Below, piece after piece: positions 35,180-42,806 of a DNA stretch of 64,000 nucleotides. The translations under genes and the position numbers were made by a program. Each line of letters opens with the position of its first letter. Positions within the stretch are counted from its first letter, which is position 1. The stretch is from JABGQS01 sp963674545 (GTDB lineage Bacteria > Bacillota > Clostridia > Christensenellales > SZUA-584). Below the pieces are notes generated by a model that worked only from the letters and a program-made list of their open reading frames with translations, searched no databases and was not told the DNA's origin. The stretch lies in NCBI GenBank assembly GCA_963674545.2, contig CAXXFB010000001.1, positions 2,170,001 to 2,234,000 on the forward strand. Direction: 5' to 3'.

Positions 35180-35293
35180 CCAGGATTGATAGTAAATAGT
35201 AAGAAACGCATTTTGTGAAGCGTATAGATTCTTTAGTCATAGAAGCGTTAGATTGTAAAGAGAAAAAACAGTTGCAATAGAAAGGCAGTTATT

Positions 35294-36073
35294 ATGATAA
35301 GAAAACTAGCAGAAGAAGACAGGAAACAGGTTATGGAATATCTCAGCGCAGAGCCGGCAGTCAACCTGTTTCTTCTGGGAGATATCGAACTGTTTGGGTT
35401 CGACAAGGATTTTCAGGAAGTCTGGGGCAGCTTTAACGAGCAGGGCATAATGGACGGCGTGTTGCTGCGCTATAACGACAATTTCCTTCCCTATTTCAAA
35501 GAAGAGAGCTTTGATGACTCCGGGTTTAGGCAAATCATAAAAGATTATGAAGGCAATACGATGATCTCCGGCTTAGAGCGAATCCTGAAAAATTATATCG
35601 GGCTGCTGCCGGGCAGGAAATATAAAAGCATGTACTTTTGCGAACTGACAAATGATAAAGAGCTAAAAGAGACTGATGAGGATATCAAAATCGCAGTTAA
35701 AAAGGACGCCGGGCGGATAGAGGCGCTGATGGCGGATATCGAAGAGTTTGAGAGGCCGTCGACAAAAAAAGAGATCGAGGACAGGATAGAGGACAAGTCC
35801 GGGAGGGCATATTTCATTGAGGACAGCAGCGGGAAAATGCTTAGCGTTGCGCAGACGACTGCGGAGAATTCGCAGTCGGCAATGGTGGTGGGCGTTGCCA
35901 CAGCAAAGGAATACCGTAACCGTGGGCTGATGAGCGCCTGTCTGTCGAAGCTGTGCAAAGATGTGCTGAACGAAGGCAAAACGCTATGCTTGTTTTACGA
36001 CAACCCTAAGGCCGGAAGCGTGTATCTAAACCTGGGATTTGAGCCGATAGATAATTGGGTCATGATTGTGTGA
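35294..36073 (+). CDS. GNAT family N-acetyltransferase
   Basis: This 259-residue protein has a C-terminal GNAT domain with the acetyl-CoA loop MVVGVATAKEYRNRGLMSACL and the closing LFYDNPKAGSVYLNLGFEPID. The N-terminal half (MIRKLAEEDRKQVMEYLSAE) resembles GCN5-like proteins with an added N-terminal domain. The substrate is unknown; small amines or toxins are typical for this class. It stands alone between the lipoprotein gene and the DUF1062 leader. Confidence 0.85.
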   Translation: MIRKLAEEDRKQVMEYLSAEPAVNLFLLGDIELFGFDKDFQEVWGSFNEQGIMDGVLLRYNDNFLPYFKEESFDDSGFRQIIKDYEGNTMISGLERILKNYIGLLPGRKYKSMYFCELTNDKELKETDEDIKIAVKKDAGRIEALMADIEEFERPSTKKEIEDRIEDKSGRAYFIEDSSGKMLSVAQTTAENSQSAMVVGVATAKEYRNRGLMSACLSKLCKDVLNEGKTLCLFYDNPKAGSVYLNLGFEPIDNWVMIV

Positions 36074-36138
36074 TGTGAAGTAGCAAAGCGCTTGTGGTTT
36101 TTAAAATATTATTTTGAAAACCAAGCCGAAGGCAGCAA

Positions 36139-36167
36139 TTGACAGCCGAAAATGACTGTGGTATATT
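36139..36167 (+). promoter_or_regulatory. Promoter of the DUF1062 leader
   Basis: TTGACA at 36139-36144, 17-bp spacer, TATATT at 36162-36167. The start of transcription should be near 36174, about 295 nt before the DUF1062 start codon. Confidence 0.75.
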
Positions 36168-36197
36168 TTCTCTATTAAAAAGGAAGGAAGCCAGTAT

Positions 36198-36230
36198 ATG
36201 ACGGCACAGTTGTCAATAGGGATTGATTAA
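36198..36230 (+). CDS. Leader peptide MTAQLSIGID (10 codons)
   Basis: An ATG after AGGAAGG opens a frame ending at TAA ten codons later. Its end is 15 bases before the first leader hairpin, the right distance for a translating or stalled ribosome to alter its folding. No amino-acid run typical of biosynthetic attenuators is present, which favours drug- or stall-sensing over amino-acid starvation. Confidence 0.5.
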   Translation: MTAQLSIGID

Positions 36231-36348
36231 AATTTAAGAGATTGAGCATACGGTGCGATGGCAAGTTTTTTTGCCGTATGCTTAAAGAAGACATTACCCT
36301 GTTGATAGCTGTTTTTACATACGATATATAAATAAACGAAAGCAACCG

Positions 36349-36373
36349 ACACGGCGTTATGCCGTGTTTTTTT
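36349..36373 (+). terminator. Leader terminator 1
   Basis: ACACGGC (36349-36355) pairs perfectly with GCCGTGT (36361-36367) around GTTAT, followed by a T-run to 36373. Confidence 0.88.
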
Positions 36374-36383
36374 CATTTATATT

Positions 36384-36437
36384 GCCCGGCTCGTTATAAG
36401 CCTTATCAATGCGGTAGGTCTTTGGCGGGCTTTTTTT
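36384..36437 (+). terminator. Leader terminator 2
   Basis: GCCCG (36384-36388) pairs with CGGGC (36426-36430), with an inner AAGCCT/AGGTCTT helix, followed by T7. It is less compact than terminator 1, and ends 32 bp before the DUF1062 start. Confidence 0.6.
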
Positions 36438-36469
36438 ATAAGCCTAAAAACAAGAAAGGGTGATATTAG

Positions 36470-37063
36470 ATGAGTGAAGGGTACAGAAAAATAGTGTGGG
36501 AAGCAGTTCCTTTGGGAACACCACATGTAATAAGGCACTGCCATGGTTGCGCAAAAAAGAGCGAATTTGTGTGCAGCGGGCAGTTCAGGGTGAACGCAAA
36601 CAAGGGCAGCATAGATGTTTGGCTGATATATAAATGTGCAGTCTGCGGGACAACGTGGAACATGAGCGTGGTTTCGAGACAGAACATTAAAAAAATGGAC
36701 AGGCAGCTATATGAAAAATACATAAAGAACGACGCTCAGACGGCGCTTGACTGCAGTTTTGATCCGCAGCTTCTAAGGAAGAACGGAGCGGCAGCGGATT
36801 TTAGCAGTGTTGAATATAAAGTGACTGGAGAGTACATATGTGAAGATGAGCTGATTGGCGGAGGGATAGAGGTTGTTATAAGATCAAAAAACCGGCTCGA
36901 TTTGCGGCTGGACAGGCTTATAAAAGATAAACTGGGAGTCAGCAGGAGAGATGTTCATAAGCTGGCGGATACGGGGAGGATATCATTCAGACCGCAAGTC
37001 AACTTAAGAAAACAAAGGATAGGGCAGCCTATAACGATGCTGGTCTTGAGGCCAACGGACTAA
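36470..37063 (+). CDS. DUF1062 family protein: zinc ribbon plus S4-like C-terminus
   Basis: This 197-residue cytoplasmic protein matches DUF1062. The N-terminal third has two CxxC-type pairs, HCHGCAKKSEFVC and IYKCAVCGTTW, forming a probable zinc ribbon. The C-terminal segment NRLDLRLDRLIKDKLGVSRRDVHKLADTGRI resembles an S4 RNA-binding fold (basic helix, LGVSR turn, GRI strand). The family has no assigned function that I know of. An RNA- or ribosome-binding role is inferred. The AAAGGG site precedes the ATG, and a long attenuator-like leader precedes the gene. Confidence 0.8.
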   Translation: MSEGYRKIVWEAVPLGTPHVIRHCHGCAKKSEFVCSGQFRVNANKGSIDVWLIYKCAVCGTTWNMSVVSRQNIKKMDRQLYEKYIKNDAQTALDCSFDPQLLRKNGAAADFSSVEYKVTGEYICEDELIGGGIEVVIRSKNRLDLRLDRLIKDKLGVSRRDVHKLADTGRISFRPQVNLRKQRIGQPITMLVLRPTD

Positions 37064-37250
37064 AACGCGCAGCCCGGCAAAAAAGCTTGGGATAATTAAG
37101 CTATCGCCTTAATTTGCGTTATTTTAATCAGTTTATGATTTATATAATGATTTGCAATTGCTTTTTTTATCCGTGTGCAGTACAATCAGTTTGGCTTTGC
37201 GGAAAATTTCTGCTAAAGCAAATCATTTGCATTAATGCAGGGAGAGTATG

Positions 37251-38135
37251 ATGAGCAATATTAAATTTACGGGTATTATGCCTGCCATAGTTACCCCGTT
37301 CGATGAAAACCAGAAGCTTAAAGAAAAAGCAGTCAGAGAGATGATGGACTGGCATTTTGGCAACGGAAGTGCCGGTTTTTATATCTGCGGCGCTATGGGA
37401 GAAGGCCTGCCGCTGCCAAAAGAGACACGCATGAACATGGCTGAAACGGCTGTGGACGCAGCAAAAGGCAAGGGCGTTATAATCGACCACATAGGTGCTG
37501 CCAACATGAACGATACGCTGGAGCTTGTAAGGCACGCAACGAAAGCGGGAGTGGACGCACTTTCATCGCTTCCTCCGTCACACTTCTATGCGTATGATGC
37601 AGACGAGTTTTACGGATATTATAAGATGATAGCGGACAACACAGACCTTCCGGTGCTGGTATATGCCAAAGGAGTGTTTGCAGACCTTACCGGCCTCATT
37701 GAGCGGGTAATGGAGATACCGAACGTTATAGGCGCAAAGTACACACTTGCGGATTATTATACATTCAGACAGCTTAAGGAAATAAACGGCGGTGACATAA
37801 ACATGCTCAACGGCCCGGATGAGACACTGCTTTGCGGGCTGATGATGGGAGCGGACGGCGGTATCGGCGGAACATATAACATAATGTCGGACATGTACTG
37901 CAAGATATACGATGCTTACAAAGCTGGTGATATAAATGCGGCGCAGGATGTTCAGTATAAAGTCAACCATATCATTAAGATAATGCTTAAGTACGGTGTT
38001 GTACGAAGCGGCAAAGCAGTTTTGCGGATGAAGGGCTTCGACGCAGGATACCCTGTTCTTCCGCAGAGAAGGCTCTCTCAGGACGAACTTGATAAGATGA
38101 AGAGCGAGATGACAGCAGCAGGATTAGAGTTCTAA
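37251..38135 (+). CDS. DapA/NanA-family aldolase (class I)
   Basis: This protein of about 294 residues has an N-terminal GIMPAIVTPFDENQK, the pyruvate loop GAMGEGLPLP, the tyrosine in VLVYAKGVFA, and the Schiff-base lysine in VIGAKYTLADYY. It belongs with N-acetylneuraminate lyase and dihydrodipicolinate synthase; the loop GAMGEG and size fit the NanA side slightly better. I use the second of two tandem ATG codons because it gives better spacing from GGGAGAG. A terminator follows, so it is a one-gene unit. The substrate is unknown; sialic acid is possible given the sialidase-fold gene at 5983-7101. Confidence 0.88.
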   Translation: MSNIKFTGIMPAIVTPFDENQKLKEKAVREMMDWHFGNGSAGFYICGAMGEGLPLPKETRMNMAETAVDAAKGKGVIIDHIGAANMNDTLELVRHATKAGVDALSSLPPSHFYAYDADEFYGYYKMIADNTDLPVLVYAKGVFADLTGLIERVMEIPNVIGAKYTLADYYTFRQLKEINGGDINMLNGPDETLLCGLMMGADGGIGGTYNIMSDMYCKIYDAYKAGDINAAQDVQYKVNHIIKIMLKYGVVRSGKAVLRMKGFDAGYPVLPQRRLSQDELDKMKSEMTAAGLEF

Positions 38136-38161
38136 GAATAGTAACGATATTGAATAAAAAG

Positions 38162-38186
38162 GCAGTTCGCTTTGAACTGCTTTTTT
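38162..38186 (+). terminator. Intrinsic terminator of the aldolase gene
   Basis: GCAGTTC (38162-38168) pairs perfectly with GAACTGC (38174-38180) and is followed by TTTTTT. Confidence 0.92.
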
Positions 38187-38209
38187 ATATATGCAAATCT
38201 TTATTAAGC

Positions 38210-38237
38210 TTGACAAAAATTGTATGCATGATAAAAT
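38210..38237 (+). promoter_or_regulatory. Promoter of the ABC exporter leader
   Basis: TTGACA at 38210-38215 with a 16-bp spacer to TAAAAT at 38232-38237. Transcription should start near 38244, about 240 nt before the first exporter gene. Confidence 0.72.
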
Positions 38238-38248
38238 ATGGTAACGTC

Positions 38249-38394
38249 ACATCTTATGGAGGACGATTATGACTCATCAAGGTATGCGAGCTATTAGCTA
38301 GTTTCCCTGGCGAAAGTCTTTGAAACTAGTATTCCAGGGCCAGTCCCTGGTGGCTTGTGTTGCTTCGAAGGGCGTCCTCGACAAGATGTTTTTT
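38249..38394 (+). promoter_or_regulatory. Attenuator-like leader with pseudoknot, ABC exporter operon
   Basis: ACATCTT...GAGGACG (38249-38265) pairs with CGTCCTC...AAGATGT (38373-38389), directly followed by a T6 run: a terminator-like closing helix whose 5' arm contains the leader ribosome site. Inside, CTAGTTTC (38298-38305) pairs with GAAACTAG (38322-38329); its loop CCTGG pairs with CCAGG (38334-38338) as an H-type pseudoknot. CCAGGG (38334-38339) can instead pair with CCCTGG (38345-38350). The two states exclude each other. The stop codon of a 10-codon leader frame lies in the first stem, so a ribosome there would change the fold. Confidence 0.6.
38269..38301 (+). CDS. Leader peptide MTHQGMRAIS (10 codons)
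   Basis: GGAGG at 38258-38262 lies six bases before the ATG. The frame ends in TAG at 38299-38301, inside the 5' arm of the pseudoknot stem. Translation would block closing-helix formation because its ribosome site is one arm of that helix. Length and start (Met-Thr) match the leader peptide of the DUF1062 gene. Confidence 0.55.
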   Translation: MTHQGMRAIS

Positions 38395-38483
38395 ATTTGC
38401 CCATAATCTTAATAAGCAAAACAGGCTAATCTTTGGAACAAATCCAGTAAAAAGACTTTTTCGAAACTTAAAAGAGGATAATT

Positions 38484-40265
38484 ATGAAATTGAAAGTTCG
38501 CAATGTTTTTTTAGACCTCTTCAGGCTTCCCTTTGCATACAGCAAACTCATGGGCTTGCTTATCATGGCGTCAACAGTGCTTTATGCGCTTGTTCCTACG
38601 TTCCAGATAATTTTCACAGCAAAATTTATAGACAGTGCGTTGCTCGTAGCAAAGGGAAATGCGGATATAAGTACCGCTCTGTTTCCGGCCGGGATGGTTA
38701 TATTCTCCGTCGGGTTCGACTGGCTGAACTTAAAAGCAACAGATTTTGCGAAGATAAGGATGCAACTTAAAATAAAGGAGACTTATAGGGTCGAGATTGC
38801 GGAGCGATGTGCAAAGCTCGACTATAAATACATTGAGAATGCAGAATCGCAAGACCTTATCAAACGTGTAAGTGAAGATGCAGACGAGAAGATGTTCGGA
38901 TGCTTTGTTGCTATGCGAAACCTTGTCAATGTGACGGTAAGAGTTGCCGGTATCGTATGCGTGCTTTTCATAGAGGTCTGGTGGGCTGCGCTTATTATAC
39001 TCGCTATTAGTGTGCCGCTTATGATCTTGTCAATAAAGGCTGGTAGATCGCAGTACAAAGTTAACAGAGAAGTTTCTAAGTATGAGCGGAAATACGAATA
39101 TATTGCCGACGTTATGCAGAAACGTGACAATGTTGAAGAACGTGCGCTTTTCAGATATGAAGAGAAGATGAACGAGCAGTACGAGGTGTTTTACAAAAAA
39201 GCGTACGTGCTTTGGAAAAAAGCGTTTAAGAAGTGGCAGATACGCTCTAAGATGGGCAGCTTTTCAACATCTATAATATCTATGACACTGGCGGGGCTTC
39301 TTATCAACCCGACAATTGAAGGAACGATTACTATAGGTATGTTTCTTTCGATATTCAAAGCGATATTTGGTCTTATGTATTCGATGAGCTGGCAGCTTGC
39401 TATGCATATGGATGACATGGCAAAACGAATGGAGTACTTAAAAGATCTGGGTGAGTTTTTGAAACTGGAGGCGGACGAAGGCTCAGTCAAGCCGCCGGCT
39501 GAAAAGGCAACGCCTGTAGACGAGATACGGTTTGAGAACGTCTGCTTTGCATATCCGGGTACTCAGAAGCAGATACTTTGCGGGCTCAATTTTACTATGA
39601 AGAGCGGACGTAATTATGCCTTTGTAGGTTCGAACGGAGCGGGCAAGACGACGATAACAAAGCTGCTGACAGGGCTTTACAAAGAATATACAGGGAGCAT
39701 CTATATAAACGGTAAAGAGCTCAAAAGCTATACGCATCAGGAGATAGTAGGATTTTTCTCTGTGCTGTATCAGGATTTCGCGAAATATCAAACGAGCGCA
39801 AAAAACAATGTATTTATCGGGGATATAAGCAGACTTGATGAAAACAGGATAAAGGAAGCGCTTGAACTTGCCGGGCTTGGTGACGCAGTTGACAACTTGA
39901 CGGACGGCATTGATACACCACTCGGTAAGATAGAAAGAGACGGCGCTGATATATCCGGCGGAGAGTGGCAGAGGCTTGCGATGGCAAGGGCGATATATAA
40001 CCCTGCGCCGTTCAAGATACTCGACGAGCCGACAGCGAGCCTTGATCCAGTCAGTGAAAGCAGACTGTATGAGCACTTTGAGAAGATAAGCAGGGGCAAC
40101 ACCACATTGCTCATCAGCCACAGGCTGGGTTCGTGCACTCTGGCGGACGAGATATTCGTTATAAGCGGCGGAGTCGTTAGCGAACAGGGAACACACAAGC
40201 AGCTTATGGAGCAAAAAGGCGAATATGCAGTTATGTATGAAACGCAGAGGAGCTGGTACGCATGA
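38484..40265 (+). CDS. ABC exporter half-transporter A (ATPase/permease fusion)
   Basis: This 593-residue protein has an N-terminal six-helix membrane domain (about residues 1-320) and a C-terminal ATPase with GSNGAGKTT (Walker A), LYQDFAKYQ (Q-loop), ISGGEWQRLAMARAI (signature), FKILDEPTASLDP (Walker B with catalytic Glu) and LLISHRLGS (H-loop). The Q-loop style resembles NisT-type peptide exporters, but there is no peptidase domain. It overlaps the next gene by ATGA, so the two should form a heterodimeric exporter of drugs, peptides or lipids. It is preceded by an attenuator-like leader. Confidence 0.92.
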   Translation: MKLKVRNVFLDLFRLPFAYSKLMGLLIMASTVLYALVPTFQIIFTAKFIDSALLVAKGNADISTALFPAGMVIFSVGFDWLNLKATDFAKIRMQLKIKETYRVEIAERCAKLDYKYIENAESQDLIKRVSEDADEKMFGCFVAMRNLVNVTVRVAGIVCVLFIEVWWAALIILAISVPLMILSIKAGRSQYKVNREVSKYERKYEYIADVMQKRDNVEERALFRYEEKMNEQYEVFYKKAYVLWKKAFKKWQIRSKMGSFSTSIISMTLAGLLINPTIEGTITIGMFLSIFKAIFGLMYSMSWQLAMHMDDMAKRMEYLKDLGEFLKLEADEGSVKPPAEKATPVDEIRFENVCFAYPGTQKQILCGLNFTMKSGRNYAFVGSNGAGKTTITKLLTGLYKEYTGSIYINGKELKSYTHQEIVGFFSVLYQDFAKYQTSAKNNVFIGDISRLDENRIKEALELAGLGDAVDNLTDGIDTPLGKIERDGADISGGEWQRLAMARAIYNPAPFKILDEPTASLDPVSESRLYEHFEKISRGNTTLLISHRLGSCTLADEIFVISGGVVSEQGTHKQLMEQKGEYAVMYETQRSWYA

Positions 40266-42031
40266 AGAAAAAATATACGATACCCAAGATACTTGGAAAG
40301 CTTGTGATAGAATCGTTCAGATATATACCTGTTCGTTTTTCAGTGTTCTTGATATTAAATGTTGTTACAGGAGTGTTTGCAGGATTGATAACGCTGGCTA
40401 ATAAAAACTTTTTTGTTGCAGTTGAATCAGCAGTAGAAGGAAGTGGAAACAGTGTTATCGTACCGCTGCTGCTGCTTGGAGGTGCGGCATTAGGAAGCGA
40501 AATACTAAACTCTTTAGGATGGTATACAGGCGAAACAGCAGAAAGAAAGATGATACTCTTCAGAACAAAGGAATTGAATAAAAAGGCAGCGAATATAAGC
40601 GCAGTGCAGTTTGAGAACCCTGAGCTGTTCGACATGATGAATAAAGCAAGTGAAGGCGTTAAGAATTCATTTGATTTTCAAATTATTTTTTCAAGTCTAT
40701 TTTTAGAGTCTTCTGTTTACTTTGCATTTATGTCAATTTTACTTTTTTCAATTAATCCATATCTTGTCCTAGTTATTGTATTCATATTCGTACCTGTGGT
40801 TGCTTCGCAGGTGATGCGCTCAAAAATGTATCGCCGGCTTGAACAAGACATCGCACCGACACGCAGGAAGTATGAATACTATGAAAAGTGTATGAAGGAT
40901 AGGGAGTTTTTTAAGGAGACTCGCATTCTCGGCGCTTTTAAGTTTCATAAAAAGATATATAAAGATACGCTTTCGCTTCTAAATAAAAAGCAGTGGAAAG
41001 CAGATAAGCGAACGGGGCTAATGGATCTGTACATGAACATAATAACGCTTGCAGGGTATTACGGTGTGTTAATTCTGCTTATAATACTTCTCATAAACGG
41101 GGGTATTTCAGCTGGTGTATTCGTTGCAGTGTTTCATTCTATGGGTACTTTGTTTTTCTTTATGCAGAGGATGCTCTATGAAGAAATAGGCGGTATTGCA
41201 AAAAACCTTGGAAGCATAGAGAACTACTTCGAGTTTATGGATCTGCCGGAGAGGACAGGAGAAAACTCAACAATAGATACTTCAGCGGATATAGCTGTGC
41301 AAAACGTCTGCTTTACTTATCCGGGATGCAGTTATGAAAGCCTAACTGATATAAATCTTAATATAAATGCAGGCAGCACCATAGCGATAGTCGGCGAAAA
41401 CGGAGCAGGCAAGAGCACGTTGATGCGGTTAATAAGCGGAATATACCAGCCTACGAAAGGCAGTGTTAAGTACGGCGGTGTAGACACGGCAGATGCCGAG
41501 CCTAAAGCGCTGTTTGAGAAGATATCGGCTGTGTTCCAGAAGTATCAGCGGTATCAGCTTTGCCTTGCGGATAACATAACTTTAAGCGATACATGCAGTG
41601 AGCATGGTGCGGACGATATGGTGATTGCCGCAAATAAGGCGGGTGTGGATTATGAAAGCAATACGTATCCGCAGGGGTTTGATACCATGCTTTCCCGTGA
41701 GTTTGACGGCGTTGACCTTTCTGGAGGACAGTGGCAGCGTGTTGCTATAGCAAGGGGGTATTACAGAGAGCACAAGCTTATAATACTCGATGAGCCGACT
41801 GCTGCTATTGATCCTATCGAAGAGAGCAGGATATATGAGCAGTTTGCTGAGATTTCGAGAGGCAAGACTGCGTTTATCGTTACGCACAGGCTTGGCAGCG
41901 CAAAGATAGCCGACAGAATAATTGTGCTCAAAAAAGGCAGGGTAGTGGAGGACGGTACTCACGAAGAGCTTATTAAAAGAAAGGGTGAGTATGCACATAT
42001 GTTTGAATCTCAGGCTAGGTGGTATAACTAA
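40262..42031 (+). CDS. ABC exporter half-transporter B (ATPase/permease fusion)
   Basis: This 589-residue partner has the same plan: six membrane helices, then GENGAGKST, QKYQRYQ in the Q-loop region, LSGGQWQRVAIARG, LIILDEPTAAIDP and FIVTHRLGS. Both ATPase cores keep the catalytic Glu and His, unlike BmrCD-type heterodimers with one degenerate site, so both sites may be active. It is translationally coupled to the first half-transporter. No bacteriocin precursor, immunity or two-component gene is adjacent. Confidence 0.92.
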   Translation: MKKKYTIPKILGKLVIESFRYIPVRFSVFLILNVVTGVFAGLITLANKNFFVAVESAVEGSGNSVIVPLLLLGGAALGSEILNSLGWYTGETAERKMILFRTKELNKKAANISAVQFENPELFDMMNKASEGVKNSFDFQIIFSSLFLESSVYFAFMSILLFSINPYLVLVIVFIFVPVVASQVMRSKMYRRLEQDIAPTRRKYEYYEKCMKDREFFKETRILGAFKFHKKIYKDTLSLLNKKQWKADKRTGLMDLYMNIITLAGYYGVLILLIILLINGGISAGVFVAVFHSMGTLFFFMQRMLYEEIGGIAKNLGSIENYFEFMDLPERTGENSTIDTSADIAVQNVCFTYPGCSYESLTDINLNINAGSTIAIVGENGAGKSTLMRLISGIYQPTKGSVKYGGVDTADAEPKALFEKISAVFQKYQRYQLCLADNITLSDTCSEHGADDMVIAANKAGVDYESNTYPQGFDTMLSREFDGVDLSGGQWQRVAIARGYYREHKLIILDEPTAAIDPIEESRIYEQFAEISRGKTAFIVTHRLGSAKIADRIIVLKKGRVVEDGTHEELIKRKGEYAHMFESQARWYN

Positions 42032-42051
42032 ATATAGATTGGCATAATCAA

Positions 42052-42080
42052 TTGATATGCCCGGCGCTATGATGTATAAT
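42052..42080 (+). promoter_or_regulatory. Promoter of the 42121-45932 operon
   Basis: TTGATA at 42052-42057, 17-bp spacer, TATAAT at 42075-42080; the first start codon is 41 bp downstream. Confidence 0.8.
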
Positions 42081-42120
42081 ACAAACCATGAAAATGATAC
42101 TTTTTCAGGGAAGGTAAAAA

Positions 42121-42783
42121 ATGCAGATTTCAGTTTTTACACAGATCAACATTATTGCGATATTAATAATCGGGCTTGTTTTTTGTATAGCAGGCTATAA
42201 ATTCGCAAGGTTTCTGCTGCCCGTGTGCGGCATGGTGGTGATTGAAGTGCTGCTATACCTGCTGGTTGGCGGATACATAAGGCAGGACGAGCTTATCTCG
42301 GCGCTTTTTTACGGAGGGACGGCCGTGGCTTCATATGTCATACTGTTCTTTTTCTTAAGGCTGCCCGCATTCTTCACAGGAGCAGTTGGCGCAGGGTTTT
42401 TGTCATATCTTGTTTTGATCGCTTTCAAACTTATAGAAAAACCATTTGCTTTTCCGGTTTTTATTACGGTGCTGATAATAGTCGGCTTCATTAGCTTTGC
42501 ATACAGGCGTGTGGGCGTTATAATAGCGACAAGCCTTTTAGGTGCAGGGCTTGCCGGAGCAGCAGGAGCGTTCTTTGTGCTTGCCCCGCATGCAGATTAT
42601 GCAAACGGACTTGGCTTGATAGCCGGGCTTGAAAGCGTAATAAAGCACAACGGATACATTTTCTTTGCTGTTTTTATGGTGCTTGCTCTGCTGGCGCTGA
42701 TAGTACAGCTTAAGGTGACTGGTAACAGCCAGTTTTTGGAGGAAAGGCTCAAAATTGCTTTCGATAGCCGGAAAAAGAAATAG
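42121..42783 (+). CDS. Seven-helix membrane protein (TMEM198/DUF4203-like)
   Basis: This 220-residue protein has about seven hydrophobic segments with glycine-rich helices and a short basic C-terminus (DSRKKK). The repeat-like segments (GYKFARFLLPVCG; LPAFFTGAVGAGFLSYL; RVGVIIATSLLGAGLAGAAGAFF) resemble the DUF4203/TMEM198 family of unknown function. It is the first gene of a run ending in recF, behind a good promoter. Confidence 0.7.
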   Translation: MQISVFTQINIIAILIIGLVFCIAGYKFARFLLPVCGMVVIEVLLYLLVGGYIRQDELISALFYGGTAVASYVILFFFLRLPAFFTGAVGAGFLSYLVLIAFKLIEKPFAFPVFITVLIIVGFISFAYRRVGVIIATSLLGAGLAGAAGAFFVLAPHADYANGLGLIAGLESVIKHNGYIFFAVFMVLALLALIVQLKVTGNSQFLEERLKIAFDSRKKK

Positions 42784-42806
42784 AAAAATAAAATCAGAGG
42801 ACAAAG

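Larger units (their letters stand above)
36174..36437 (+). promoter_or_regulatory. Attenuator-like leader of the DUF1062 gene
   Basis: The transcript contains a 10-codon leader frame (36198-36230), then GCATACGG (36246-36253) paired with CCGTATGC (36274-36281). That 3' arm can alternatively pair with CATACG at 36318-36323 or, through GCCGT, with ACGGC (36351-36355) in the 5' arm of terminator 1. Two T-tract terminators follow. Mutually exclusive pairs, a leader peptide and terminators before the main gene are the hallmarks of ribosome-mediated attenuation. The alternatives are read directly from sequence; the regulatory role is inferred. Confidence 0.55.
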
